DNA of 64,000 bases, from contig NZ_QGGQ01000009.1 of assembly GCF_003148665.1 (NCBI RefSeq), forward strand, positions 60,151 through 124,150. Reading direction: 5' to 3'. The notes under the pieces were generated by a model. The model was not told the DNA's origin. It did not search any database and saw nothing but the letters and a program-made list of their open reading frames with translations. Numbering within the stretch: the stretch's first letter is position 1; the number at the start of each line of letters is the position of its first letter. Made by a program: the position numbers and the translations under genes. This DNA comes from Maribacter polysiphoniae (GTDB taxonomy: Bacteria; Bacteroidota; Bacteroidia; Flavobacteriales; Flavobacteriaceae). Positions 16,370 to 25,792 of this stretch are shown piece by piece.

Positions 16370-16732
16370 ATGAAAAAGATATTGATCGTCGATGACGAGC
16401 CAAATATTGTGATGACATTGGAATACGCTTTCAAGAAAAAAGACTTTGAAGTGTATATAGCCAGGGATGGTGGTGAAGCCATGCATATTCTGGAAACAAG
16501 CATTCCCGATGTGGTTCTGTTGGACATAATGATGCCGAACGTGGATGGTTACCAAACGTTGGAGCATATCAAAAAAAACGACGCCCTCAAGAACACAAAA
16601 GTGGTGTTCCTGACAGCAAAAAATAAAATTTCAGATATTGAAAAAGGTCTAAAACTTGGAGCTGACAAATATTTAACCAAGCCGTTTTCAATTAAAAAAA
16701 TAGTTTCAGAGATACTTGGACTACTTAATTAA
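16370..16732 (+). CDS. Single-domain response regulator
   Basis: 120 residues, a bare CheY-like receiver. Asp8-Asp9 (IVDDEPN), phosphoacceptor Asp52 in LLDIMMP, the T/S position in FLTAKN and Lys in TKPFS are all present. There is no DNA-binding or other output domain. The ATG at 16370 was chosen because the receiver fold begins at once (MKKILIVDDE); an in-frame extension to 16304 would run into the kinase. It is very likely the phosphorylation partner of the kinase 19 bp upstream. How it reaches transcription is unclear: CrbR, the proteobacterial equivalent, carries an HTH, and this one does not. Confidence 0.92.
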   Translation: MKKILIVDDEPNIVMTLEYAFKKKDFEVYIARDGGEAMHILETSIPDVVLLDIMMPNVDGYQTLEHIKKNDALKNTKVVFLTAKNKISDIEKGLKLGADKYLTKPFSIKKIVSEILGLLN

Positions 16733-16783
16733 CCATTGGTTTTGTGTGCAAACAACACCTATGTCTAATTAATGTAAGTTAAA

Positions 16784-17008
16784 ATGAAATTACGTCTCAA
16801 CCCTTTGGCATCGGATATCTTTATCTGTGTATATGCCATCGTATCCCTTTACCTGCGTTTTAAATATGAAAGTGAAACAACAATCAGTCCAATGAACTCC
16901 ATTGTCATGGGCATTTGTTTTGTGGTTATACTGTGGGTATTGATCAAATTAAAGGTACTTAACCCAAATTGGTTTGGACTGTTCAACCCAAAAAAAACCA
17001 AGTCATGA
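16784..17008 (+). CDS. Small two-helix membrane protein before the acyl-CoA synthetases
   Basis: 74 residues with two hydrophobic helices (about 10-28 and 42-62) and a basic tail (NPKKTKS). I recognise no named domain. Its stop overlaps the next start (ATGA at 17005-17008), so it is coupled to the synthetase gene. It lies in the kinase-receiver-synthetase operon, 51 bp after the receiver gene. Function unknown. Confidence 0.65.
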   Translation: MKLRLNPLASDIFICVYAIVSLYLRFKYESETTISPMNSIVMGICFVVILWVLIKLKVLNPNWFGLFNPKKTKS

Positions 17009-18897
17009 ATTATCAGGAATTCTACAAACAGAGCATTGGGAATCCAGAGTTATTCTGGAAAAACCAAGCCGAGAACCTTCATTGGTATCAGGCTCCCGAA
17101 CACATACTTTCAAAGGATGACGATGGGTATCCGCAATGGTTCGCCGATGGCAAGTTGAATTTGAGTTATCTCTGCATAGACAAACATATCGAAGATGGAT
17201 ATGGACGCCAGAATGCCGTAATCTATGATTCACCGGTCACAAATACCAAAGAGATAATCACCTATAATCGTCTTCACAAGGAAGTTTCAAGACTCGCCGG
17301 AGCCTTAAAGGATTTAGGACTCGAAAAGGGGGATACCGCCATAATCTATATGCCCATGATACCCCAAGCCCTTTATGCCATGTTGGCTTGCGCAAGAATC
17401 GGTGTTATACATTCTGTGGTATTTGGTGGATTTGCCCCCCATGAATTGGCCATTAGAATAGATGATTGCACACCAAAGGTCATCATTACCGCCTCCAGTG
17501 GTATCGAAATCGACCGGATCATACCCTACAAACCTTATGTTGACGAAGCCATAGAGATGGCCGCGCACAAACCAGATAAGGTCATTCTTTTCCAAAGACA
17601 TTTAGGGGCCGATACCCCAGGGAAACCCTATGATATCGACTATCTGGAGGCCGTTAAGAATGCCTCCCCAGCAGAACCCTTGGCGGTTGAGGCCACCCAT
17701 CCCTCATATATTCTATACACCTCGGGCACCACAGGCAAACCCAAAGGAATCATTAGGGACACAGGAGGGTATGCGACTGCGCTCAAATTCTCAATGAAAT
17801 ATGTGTATGGGGTAGATCCCGGGGATGTGTTTTGGGCGGCCAGTGACGTGGGCTGGGTCGTAGGACATAGTTATATCGTTTATGGACCATTGATCAATAG
17901 GAACACCACCATTCTTTTTGAAGGTAAACCCATCAGGACCCCGGATGCCTCGACCTTTTGGAGGGTTATCAGTGAACATAGGGTAAAAGTAATGTTTACG
18001 GCACCCACCGCAATCAGGGCCATCAAGAAGGAAGATCCCAATGGGGAAATGATGGAAGGTTATGACCTTTCAAGCCTTAAGTTCCAATTTTTAGCTGGGG
18101 AACGCTGTGATGCATCCACCTTAAAATGGACGGAGGAAAAATTGAAGGTACCCGTCATCGACCATTGGTGGCAAACAGAATCCGGATGGCCCATGTTGGC
18201 AAATATGGCCGGGGTGGAATTGGCCAAGGTAAAACCAGGCTCCGCCACCTTTCCTGTCTGTGGATATAATATTCAAATATTGAATAATGACGGAGAAGTT
18301 CTAGGAGCAGGCTCAGAAGGTTTCGTGACAGTGAAATTGCCTTTACCACCAGGGAACCTGAAGAATATTTGGAAAAATCCGGAAAGATTCAAAGCAGGAT
18401 ATTTAGCACGTTTTCCCGGTTATTATTTTTCAGGTGATGGCGGTTATAGGGATGCGGATGGATATGTTTATATCACCGGAAGGGTCGATGATGTCATCAA
18501 TGTGGCAGGACATCGGTTATCCACTGCTGAAATGGAAGAAATCGTCGCTTCCCATCCGGCTGTGGCCGAATGTGCCGTAATCGGGATCAATGATGACCTC
18601 AAAGGCCAGATTCCCTTAGCCTTGGCCGTGACCAAATCCGGAAATGAAATCGCTGAATCGGTCATCCAAAGTGAGGTCATCAAGGAAGTTAGAAATCAAA
18701 TTGGACCGGTTGCCTCATTAAAACAAGTGATTTTGGTAAATCGATTGCCCAAAACACGTTCTGGAAAAATTCTACGTAAATTGTTACGTAGTATAGCGGA
18801 CAATGACGACTATAAAATACCATCAACAATTGATGACCCAAAAATAATAGATGAAATAGAGAACGTTTACAAAACGCATAAAGTAGGATCAAACTAA
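17005..18897 (+). CDS. prpE: Propionyl-CoA synthetase-like acyl-CoA ligase
   Basis: 630 residues; ATP-dependent activation of propionate (or a related short acid) through an acyl-adenylate. Adenylation core motifs: YTSGTTGKPKG (P-loop, near residue 235), WWQTESG, YFSGDGGYRD and the hinge GRVDDVINVAGHRLS, then the catalytic lysine region PKTRSGKILRK. The run DVFWAASDVGWVVGHSYIVYGPL and a divergent C-terminus resemble ACSS3/PrpE rather than Acs. The ATG at 17005 overlaps the previous stop; a TTG 36 bases upstream is in frame but improbable. It is followed after 12 bp by acs. The downstream propionyl-CoA carboxylase and mutase genes support propionate as substrate. Confidence 0.8.
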   Translation: MNYQEFYKQSIGNPELFWKNQAENLHWYQAPEHILSKDDDGYPQWFADGKLNLSYLCIDKHIEDGYGRQNAVIYDSPVTNTKEIITYNRLHKEVSRLAGALKDLGLEKGDTAIIYMPMIPQALYAMLACARIGVIHSVVFGGFAPHELAIRIDDCTPKVIITASSGIEIDRIIPYKPYVDEAIEMAAHKPDKVILFQRHLGADTPGKPYDIDYLEAVKNASPAEPLAVEATHPSYILYTSGTTGKPKGIIRDTGGYATALKFSMKYVYGVDPGDVFWAASDVGWVVGHSYIVYGPLINRNTTILFEGKPIRTPDASTFWRVISEHRVKVMFTAPTAIRAIKKEDPNGEMMEGYDLSSLKFQFLAGERCDASTLKWTEEKLKVPVIDHWWQTESGWPMLANMAGVELAKVKPGSATFPVCGYNIQILNNDGEVLGAGSEGFVTVKLPLPPGNLKNIWKNPERFKAGYLARFPGYYFSGDGGYRDADGYVYITGRVDDVINVAGHRLSTAEMEEIVASHPAVAECAVIGINDDLKGQIPLALAVTKSGNEIAESVIQSEVIKEVRNQIGPVASLKQVILVNRLPKTRSGKILRKLLRSIADNDDYKIPSTIDDPKIIDEIENVYKTHKVGSN

Positions 18898-18909
18898 AAA
18901 CAAAGACTA

Positions 18910-20817
18910 ATGAGTAATTATCACATTAAACACCTAGAGGAATATTATCAAGTTTATAGAAAATCCGTTCGTAACCCCGAGAGCTTTTGGGAAGAAATCG
19001 CAGAGGAACATTTCATCTGGCGTAAGAAATGGGACACCGTATTGGAATGGGATTTTTCCAAACCAGAGGTTAAATGGTTTCAAGGTGCACAATTGAATAT
19101 TACCGATAACTGTATCGATCGGCATTTGGCTACCCGTAGAAACAAGACCGCCATCCTTTTTGAACCCAACAACCCTAAGGAAGAGGCACAGCATATCACC
19201 TACGGACAGTTACATGAAAGGGTTTGCAAATTGGCCAATGTACTCAAAGACAATGGTATAAAAAAAGGAGATCGTGTTTGTATTTACTTGCCCATGATCC
19301 CTGAACTCACCTATGCCGTTCTTGCCTGTGCCCGTATTGGGGCAATCCATTCCGTTGTCTTTGCAGGTTTCTCCTCAAATGCAATTGCTTCCAGGATCAA
19401 TGATTCCGATTGTAAAATGGTGATAACATCGGACGGTTCTTATCGTGGAAACAAATCAATCGATCTTAAGGGAATCGTGGATAAAGCCTTGGAAGAATGC
19501 CCTGGTGTACAAACCGTATTAGTGGCCAAAAGAATCCAAAGTGACATTGAGATGGTTGAAGGCAGGGATAAATGGCTGGCCCCTTTGATGGATGGGGCCT
19601 ATGGCGATTGCGAGGCAGAGACCATGAATGCCGAGGATCCGTTGTTCATTCTTTATACTTCAGGATCCACAGGAAAACCAAAGGGAATGGTTCATACCTG
19701 TGGGGGTTATATGGTTTATACCGCCTACACGTTTAAAAATATATTCCAATATCGCGAAGAAGATGTTTTCTGGTGTACGGCCGATATTGGTTGGATTACG
19801 GGACACTCGTATATCGTATACGGACCCTTGGCCAATGGTGCAACTTCAATAATGTTCGAAGGTGTTCCCTCCTACCCTGATTTTAGTCGTTTTTGGGAAG
19901 TGATCGAAAAACACAAGGTGAATCAGTTTTATACGGCACCTACCGCTATCCGGGCTTTGGCAAAGGAAAATTTGGATTATCTAGAAAAACATGACCTATC
20001 ATCCTTAAAAGTCCTCGGTTCGGTGGGTGAACCCATTAATGAGGAAGCTTGGCACTGGTATAACAATAATGTTGGTAAGAAAAAGAGTCCGATTGTAGAT
20101 ACTTGGTGGCAAACTGAGACGGGAGGCATAATGATTTCCCCTATCCCCTATGTTACCCCAACCACACCAACTTTTGCCACCTTACCCTTTATCGGGGTAC
20201 AACCCGCATTAATGGATGAGGAAGGCAATGAGATCAAAGGCAACCAGGTAGAAGGACGGCTGTGTATTAAATTCCCATGGCCATCAATCGCGAGGACCAT
20301 TTGGGGCAACCATGAGCGTTATCGGGACACCTACTTTTCGGCATACAAAAACATGTACTTTACAGGTGATGGCGCCAATAGGGATGCCGTAGGGTATTAC
20401 AGGATTACAGGCCGTGTCGATGATGTGATTATCGTATCTGGACATAACTTGGGAACTGCCCCTATTGAAGATGCCATCAACGAGCACCAGGCTGTGGCAG
20501 AATCGGCAATCGTTGGATTCCCACATGACGTTAAAGGAAATGCCCTATATGGATATGTTATCCTAAAGGAAACCGGTGAAAGTCGTGATAGGGATAACGT
20601 TCGCAAGGAAATCAATCAACAGATTACCGAACTTATTGGCCCTATAGCCAAATTGGATAAAATTCAATTTGTGTCCGGACTACCAAAAACAAGAAGCGGT
20701 AAGATCATGAGAAGGATTTTACGTAAAATCGCCAGTAAGGACACCTCCAACCTTGGGGATACCAGTACCTTATTGAATCCAGAAGTCGTTAAGGAAATCA
20801 TGGATAACGTTCTATAG
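18910..20817 (+). CDS. acs: Acetyl-CoA synthetase
   Basis: 635 residues, AMP-forming acetate:CoA ligase. YTSGSTGKPKG, TWWQTETGG, GDGANRDAVGYYRITGRVDD and the C-terminal LPKTRSGKIMRRILRK, whose lysine is the acetylation-regulated residue of the family. The N-terminal ACAS region (EYYQVYRKSVRNPESFWEEIA) marks Acs proper. It is probably the last gene of the operon that starts at the small protein at 13473, and a hairpin terminator follows at 20846. Together with the paralogue 12 bp upstream it gives the locus separate activation of acetate and, most likely, propionate. Confidence 0.93.
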   Translation: MSNYHIKHLEEYYQVYRKSVRNPESFWEEIAEEHFIWRKKWDTVLEWDFSKPEVKWFQGAQLNITDNCIDRHLATRRNKTAILFEPNNPKEEAQHITYGQLHERVCKLANVLKDNGIKKGDRVCIYLPMIPELTYAVLACARIGAIHSVVFAGFSSNAIASRINDSDCKMVITSDGSYRGNKSIDLKGIVDKALEECPGVQTVLVAKRIQSDIEMVEGRDKWLAPLMDGAYGDCEAETMNAEDPLFILYTSGSTGKPKGMVHTCGGYMVYTAYTFKNIFQYREEDVFWCTADIGWITGHSYIVYGPLANGATSIMFEGVPSYPDFSRFWEVIEKHKVNQFYTAPTAIRALAKENLDYLEKHDLSSLKVLGSVGEPINEEAWHWYNNNVGKKKSPIVDTWWQTETGGIMISPIPYVTPTTPTFATLPFIGVQPALMDEEGNEIKGNQVEGRLCIKFPWPSIARTIWGNHERYRDTYFSAYKNMYFTGDGANRDAVGYYRITGRVDDVIIVSGHNLGTAPIEDAINEHQAVAESAIVGFPHDVKGNALYGYVILKETGESRDRDNVRKEINQQITELIGPIAKLDKIQFVSGLPKTRSGKIMRRILRKIASKDTSNLGDTSTLLNPEVVKEIMDNVL

Positions 20818-20845
20818 TACCCTTAACCGAAGATCGTAAAAACAT

Positions 20846-20881
20846 GAAACCGTTCTTAAGGTATCCCTTAGGAACGGTTTC
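20846..20881 (+). terminator. Terminator after acs
   Basis: GAAACCGTTC (20846-20855) pairs with GAACGGTTTC (20872-20881), the stem continues inward through TTAAG/CTTAG, and TTTTATTG follows. It lies between acs and the convergent efflux gene and ends the + strand operon. Confidence 0.85.
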
Positions 20882-20899
20882 TTTTATTGTAAACCAACG

Positions 20900-22117
20900 C
20901 TAAACCAAAAGTTTTGCGCGCTTGGAGATCTTTCTTCGCATTAGCAGAAAAATGACGAGGGATACCAATCCGCAAATAGCCAAGCCCACAAACATCGGCA
21001 ATACGCTTTTCTGTATAAAACTACCTACATAGGCGGCAATGGGAATCGAAAACAATGTGGAAACAAAACCAGTGATGGCTGCACCGATACCGGCAATATG
21101 CCCTATGGGTTCCATGGCAATGGATCTAAAATTACCCCACATAAAGCCCAAGCAAAAAAACTGGGCAGAAAGAAAGCTGACCAGTACCACTATATCCGGA
21201 TTGTCCGCATTCCAAAACAATAGTACATACAATAGTGCAATACTACTGAACAACGAAAGGGCTGTCAATGACAATTTACGCATACCAAATTTCAACACCA
21301 AAGTACCATTCAAAAAGGTAGACAACCCTATGGAGACTGACAAACCTGCAAAAATAAAGGGAAAAGTATCCTTAAGTCCATAAATATCCTCGAATATATG
21401 CTGTGACGCACTGAGGTAAACCAGGAAAGAGCCCGTAATCAATCCAGAAATCATAGTGAATGCCATGGTCTCCTTATACTTGAGCAATTCCTTTAGACCA
21501 TCAACAAAAATATGGCTCGAAAATGGAATTTTATATTCAGGATGAAGGGTTTCCGGTTGTCGTTTCCAAAACCATATACACACAACCAAAGCAAGGATCA
21601 ATTGTAAATAGAAAATGGCTTTCCAGCCAAAAGCATCCATTACACCTTTTCCGATAGCTGGTGCCACAACGGGCACCATAATAAAAAAGGCTGTGACAAA
21701 TGACATAACCTTGGCCATATAATCCCCCTTATAAGTGTCCCTGATAATCGCTACGCATATGGTTCTAGCCGCCGATAATCCTATGCCTTGGAATATCCTT
21801 CCCACAATCATCCATTCCAAGGAAGGGGCAAACAGGCATACAACACTGGCCAAGGCAAAAACCGAGAATCCCGAATAGACCATTGGCTTTCTGCCAAACG
21901 TATCCGATAAAGGTCCAAAAAACAATTGACCGATACCCAACCCTAAAAAAATCATGGTGATCAATAATTGATGATCGGTAGCATCGAAACTATTTATGGA
22001 CACACCAATCTCGGAAAGTGCTGGTAACAAAGCATCAATGGCCAATGCCGCAATGGACATCAATGCCGCCATAAGGGCAACAAATTCAAAATTGGGTTTT
22101 ACTTTCTCATTTTGCAT
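20900..22117 (-). CDS. Bcr/CflA-family multidrug efflux MFS transporter
   Basis: 405 residues, 12 hydrophobic helices. The start FVALMAALMSIAALAIDALLPAL, with an Asp in the first helix, the loop FGPLSDTFGRKP (the conserved MFS 2-3 loop) and VGRIFQGIGLSAARTICVAIIRD in helix 4-5 match the Bcr/CflA drug:H+ antiporters. It is a single gene on the reverse strand between the acs terminator and the carboxylase operon and has no evident link to the surrounding metabolism. A -7-like box TACCTTTG (22129-22122 on the reverse strand) lies 5 bases before the ATG. Confidence 0.88.
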   Translation of the reverse strand: MQNEKVKPNFEFVALMAALMSIAALAIDALLPALSEIGVSINSFDATDHQLLITMIFLGLGIGQLFFGPLSDTFGRKPMVYSGFSVFALASVVCLFAPSLEWMIVGRIFQGIGLSAARTICVAIIRDTYKGDYMAKVMSFVTAFFIMVPVVAPAIGKGVMDAFGWKAIFYLQLILALVVCIWFWKRQPETLHPEYKIPFSSHIFVDGLKELLKYKETMAFTMISGLITGSFLVYLSASQHIFEDIYGLKDTFPFIFAGLSVSIGLSTFLNGTLVLKFGMRKLSLTALSLFSSIALLYVLLFWNADNPDIVVLVSFLSAQFFCLGFMWGNFRSIAMEPIGHIAGIGAAITGFVSTLFSIPIAAYVGSFIQKSVLPMFVGLAICGLVSLVIFLLMRRKISKRAKLLV

Positions 22118-22121
22118 CTGG

Positions 22122-22129
22122 CAAAGGTA
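22122..22129 (-). promoter_or_regulatory. TAnnTTTG -7 box before the Bcr/CflA gene
   Basis: Reverse-strand TACCTTTG, an exact match to the Bacteroidota -7 consensus, ends 5 bases before the ATG, implying a leaderless or very short leader transcript. No -33 TTG at 17-23 bases was found. Confidence 0.35.
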
Positions 22130-22228
22130 GCCATATCCCCATTAATTGATTATTAATAAAAAATCAAATTCGCAAACGAAAAAACCCTCGATTGGGATAT
22201 GAACCCGTAATGCATATGTCCAAACCGG

Positions 22229-23770
22229 TTATAAAGGTATGTTACCGTGTTTCCTATCGGGGCGGATTACCTCTTTTCCCTCTAACATGCTAAAGGTCTT
22301 GATCAATTTTCGCCTCGTGTTTTCAGGACGTATCACCTCATCGATAAAACCCCTTCTTGCCGCCCTGTAGGGGTGGGCAAACTTCTCGGCATATTCGGCT
22401 TCCTTTTCCGCCAACTTGGCCGTAGGATCATCGGCTTCCGTAATTTCCCTTTTAAAAATAATCTCACTGGCCCCTTTGGCTCCCATTACCGCAATTTCGG
22501 CGGAGGGCCAAGCGTAATTGAAATCGGCGCCTATATGTTTCGAATTCATTACGTCATAGGCCCCACCATAGGCTTTTCTTGTAATGACCGTAACCCGGGG
22601 TACGGTAGCTTCACTAAGCGCATATAATAATTTTGCCCCATGTACGATGATTCCATTCCATTCTTGATCGGTTCCCGGTAAGAAACCAGGTACATCGACC
22701 AAAACCAAAAGCGGAATATTGAACGCATCGCAAAAACGCGTGAAACGCGCTGCCTTAATAGAGCTTTTTACCCCTAAAACCCCGGCGAGAAACATGGGTT
22801 GGTTGGCGATTATGCCAATACTCCTACCCCCTAACCTTGCAAAACCCACAATGATGTTCTCTGCAAAATCCTTGTGGATCTCAAAGAAGGTATCCTCGTC
22901 AATAATCCCTTTTATGACCTCATGCATATCATAAGGTTTATTGGGGTTTTCAGGAATAATATCCTTTAGGACATCGCGAACCTCTTCCTTAAACTCAAAT
23001 GGTAACTTTTGGCTGGTTTCCTTATTGTTCTGGGGAAGATAACCCAACAATTTTTTTAGGTCCTCCATACATTCAATATCGTTGGCCGAAGTACAATGGG
23101 CCACACCCGATTTTGAGGCATGGGTATTGGCCCCACCCAATTCTTCGGAAGTCACCTCTTCATTGGTCACCGTTTTTACCACATTCGGACCTGTAACGAA
23201 CATATAACTTGTTTCTTCGACCATTAAAGTGAAATCGGTCATTGCGGGTGAATAAACGGCACCGCCGGCACATGGCCCCATGATCGCCGATAATTGGGGG
23301 ATTACCCCGGAGGCCTGTACGTTTCTGTAAAAAATATCGGCATAACCGCCCAAGGAACGGACCCCTTCCTGAATTCGGGCTCCCCCGGAATCATTCAAAC
23401 CGATTATGGGTGCCCCAACCTTTACTGCCAAATCCATCACCTTACATATCTTCTCTGCATGTGTCTCAGACAAGGCACCTCCAAAAATCGTAAAATCCTG
23501 GGCATATACATAAACCAATCGCCCATTAATGGTGCCATATCCTGTGACTACCCCATCCCCATAGTACATTTTCTTCTCCATGTTGAAATCGGTGGAGCGG
23601 TGTGTGACCAAAACCCCCATTTCCTCAAACGAACCTTCATCCAATAGATAATCGATTCTTTCCCTTGCGGTTAACTTCTTTTTGGCATGCTGTTTATCGA
23701 TACGTCTTTTGCCTCCACCCTTATGGGCTAAAGCTACCCTTTCTTCTAATTTTTTCAATCTTGGATCCAT
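22229..23770 (-). CDS. pccB: Acyl-CoA (propionyl-CoA) carboxylase, carboxyltransferase subunit
   Basis: 513 residues. Transfers CO2 from carboxybiotin to propionyl-CoA, giving methylmalonyl-CoA, or to another acyl-CoA. Crotonase-fold halves: [38 protein letters not shown] and [17 protein letters not shown] in the N half; [17 protein letters not shown] and [21 protein letters not shown] in the C half. It is last in the operon carrier-carboxylase-carboxyltransferase, 3 bases after the biotin carboxylase. It is clearly paralogous along its whole length to the decarboxylase alpha subunit at 39071-40630. Its own biotin carboxylase partner marks it as the ATP-driven version. Acetyl-CoA as substrate cannot be excluded. 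Confidence 0.88.
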   Translation of the reverse strand: MDPRLKKLEERVALAHKGGGKRRIDKQHAKKKLTARERIDYLLDEGSFEEMGVLVTHRSTDFNMEKKMYYGDGVVTGYGTINGRLVYVYAQDFTIFGGALSETHAEKICKVMDLAVKVGAPIIGLNDSGGARIQEGVRSLGGYADIFYRNVQASGVIPQLSAIMGPCAGGAVYSPAMTDFTLMVEETSYMFVTGPNVVKTVTNEEVTSEELGGANTHASKSGVAHCTSANDIECMEDLKKLLGYLPQNNKETSQKLPFEFKEEVRDVLKDIIPENPNKPYDMHEVIKGIIDEDTFFEIHKDFAENIIVGFARLGGRSIGIIANQPMFLAGVLGVKSSIKAARFTRFCDAFNIPLLVLVDVPGFLPGTDQEWNGIIVHGAKLLYALSEATVPRVTVITRKAYGGAYDVMNSKHIGADFNYAWPSAEIAVMGAKGASEIIFKREITEADDPTAKLAEKEAEYAEKFAHPYRAARRGFIDEVIRPENTRRKLIKTFSMLEGKEVIRPDRKHGNIPL

Positions 23771-23773
23771 AAT

Positions 23774-25216
23774 TTATTGTCTTGGGGTTCTTAGGATTTT
23801 TTGGTCTTCCCTATATTTTTTCAAGGCGATGATCGCAGCTATTTTGGCCTCCTCATGGGTTTTTGCTTTGAGGACTTCGGGAGAATAATGATCCTTAACA
23901 AAATGGGTGTCAAATTTTCCTGTACGGAAAGCTTCATGCTCAAAAACGAATTTCCCAAAAGGCAAAGTCGTCTGGACCCCCCTAATGACATAATCGCTAA
24001 TGGCTTTCAACATGATTTGAATCGCTTCATCCCGGGTTTCCCCATAAGCCACCAACTTAGAAAGCATGGGGTCGTAATAGATGGGCACATCCATCCCCTG
24101 TTCAAAACCATTATCAACACGAACCCCCTTGCCCGAAGGCAATTGATAGGTTTCCAATGTACCAATACTCGGTAAGAAATCATTCAAGGGATCTTCGGCA
24201 TACACTCGAAGCTCAAGGGCATGTCCTTTTATTTTTAAATCTTCCTGCTTCATGGCCAACGCCTCTCCCCGGGCCACCCGTATCTGTAATTCCACCAAAT
24301 CAACTCCGGAAATAAGCTCACTTACCGGGTGTTCTACCTGTAACCGAGTGTTCATTTCCAAGAAGTAGTAATTAAGGTCCGCATCCATCAGGAATTCAAC
24401 GGTACCCGCCCCCAAATAATCACAGGCCTTGGCCACCTTGGTTGCCGCTACACCCATTTCTTCGCGAAGTTCAGGGGTTAAAATAGTCGAGGGAGCTTCC
24501 TCAATTACCTTTTGGTGTCTTCGTTGTACGCTACATTCCCGTTCAAAGAAGTGGAGAATATTACCGTGACTATCGGCCATTACCTGTATCTCTATATGCC
24601 TTGGGGAGGTCACATATTTTTCAATAAAAACAGAACCATCACCAAATGCTGAAGTGGCCTCACTAATAGCCCGTTTCATTTGCGCCTCAAGGTCTTTTTC
24701 CTTTTCCACCACCCGCATGCCCTTACCTCCTCCACCTGCAGAGGCCTTTATCAGCACAGGGAATCCGATTTCCTTAGCGATCTCCTTGGCCTTTTTAATA
24801 TCGGTTATCGCTTCATCAATACCAGGGACCATCGGTATATTATACTTTTTAACAGCATCTTTCGCTGCCAATTTGCTTCCCATGATTCGGATAGCATTGG
24901 TTTTAGGACCAATGAATATCATTTTGTTCTTTTCGACTTCCTCTGCGAATTCGGCATTTTCACTCAAAAAACCGTAACCGGGATGTATGGCATCCACATG
25001 TAGCTTCTTAGCCACTTCGATGATCTTTGAAATTACAAGATAGGATTGGTTGGAAGGTGCTTCCCCGATGCAAGCCGCCTCATCGGCAAACTTCACATGG
25101 GGTGCGTTTCTATCTACCTTTGAATAAACCGCAACCGTTTTAATGCCCATTCGCTGAGCGGTTTTCATTACCCGTATGGCAATTTCCCCCCTATTGGCTA
25201 TTAATATTTTTTTCAT
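23774..25216 (-). CDS. Biotin carboxylase subunit of acyl-CoA carboxylase
   Basis: 480 residues. Uses ATP and bicarbonate to carboxylate biotin on the carrier encoded next to it. ATP-grasp features: IANRGEIAIRV at the N-terminus, HPGYGFLSENAEFAE, the glycine-rich KASAGGGGKGMRVV loop, FIEKYVTSPRHIEIQV and EMNTRLQVEHPVSE, with the catalytic residues of the family. The C-terminal biotin-carboxylase domain includes LRVYAEDP. It ends without a fused carrier domain, so this is a three-protein enzyme with the carrier at 25298 and the transferase at 22229. The gene order and the nearby meaB point to propionyl-CoA carboxylation more than to fatty-acid synthesis. Confidence 0.9.
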   Translation of the reverse strand: MKKILIANRGEIAIRVMKTAQRMGIKTVAVYSKVDRNAPHVKFADEAACIGEAPSNQSYLVISKIIEVAKKLHVDAIHPGYGFLSENAEFAEEVEKNKMIFIGPKTNAIRIMGSKLAAKDAVKKYNIPMVPGIDEAITDIKKAKEIAKEIGFPVLIKASAGGGGKGMRVVEKEKDLEAQMKRAISEATSAFGDGSVFIEKYVTSPRHIEIQVMADSHGNILHFFERECSVQRRHQKVIEEAPSTILTPELREEMGVAATKVAKACDYLGAGTVEFLMDADLNYYFLEMNTRLQVEHPVSELISGVDLVELQIRVARGEALAMKQEDLKIKGHALELRVYAEDPLNDFLPSIGTLETYQLPSGKGVRVDNGFEQGMDVPIYYDPMLSKLVAYGETRDEAIQIMLKAISDYVIRGVQTTLPFGKFVFEHEAFRTGKFDTHFVKDHYSPEVLKAKTHEEAKIAAIIALKKYREDQKILRTPRQ

Positions 25217-25297
25217 CTATTCCTTTTTCTATTTATTACCAGAAATAATTTGCCCTAGTGCTTACTGACAAAATTGTAGCATCATTGCACAACCTGT

Positions 25298-25792
25298 TTA
25301 TTCAAACTCTATCAACAATTGTTTTTTCACAACGGCTTCCCCCTTATTTACAGAAATCGACTTTATGGTTCCCGTCCTAGGGGATGCAATGACATTTTCC
25401 ATCTTCATGGCTTCCAATATCAATAAAGGCTCTTCCTCCTTTACCGTTTGCCCGATGGCCACATTAATCTCAAGAATAAGTCCGGGCATAGGGGCATATA
25501 TTACGTCTATGTTCTTTGTAGAACCCAAGGAAAATCCCATTTCCTTGATCAAAAGATCCAAATCGTCGGAAATGACAGTCTCATAGGTACTGGTATTGAC
25601 CTTTACGGTATATTTCTTTTTGTTAAAATCAGAAGCAAGGATCTCTGCTAAAAACGGTTTGTTCTCCTGTAAGATATGATAGGCTGTTTTTGAGGTTGGC
25701 AATGCATCCAAACTTGCAATATCCTGATCGGTAATATTGAAGGACAGGTCATGGTTTACATTTACCTTGAATTTTTTGTTCATGTATGGCAT
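25298..25792 (-). CDS. Biotin carboxyl carrier protein of acyl-CoA carboxylase
   Basis: 164 residues. The C-terminal biotinyl domain carries the attachment motif LEAMKMENVIASP (biotin on the lysine of AMKM) and ends KKQLLIEFE. The N-terminal half (about 85 residues) is a beta-rich linker domain. Two in-frame ATGs lie at 25792 and 25783 (MPYMNKKFKV); the second is equally possible. It opens the operon and is followed by the biotin carboxylase 81 bp on. It is distinct from the carrier at 38228, so the window encodes two different biotin carriers for two related enzymes. Confidence 0.88.
   Translation of the reverse strand: MPYMNKKFKVNVNHDLSFNITDQDIASLDALPTSKTAYHILQENKPFLAEILASDFNKKKYTVKVNTSTYETVISDDLDLLIKEMGFSLGSTKNIDVIYAPMPGLILEINVAIGQTVKEEEPLLILEAMKMENVIASPRTGTIKSISVNKGEAVVKKQLLIEFE

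Noticed and set aside
22229..25792. Acetyl-CoA carboxylase for fatty-acid synthesis
   Set aside because: Not excluded, but the carboxyltransferase is the single-chain PccB/MmdA type, and meaB, mutase and epimerase nearby favour propionyl-CoA.
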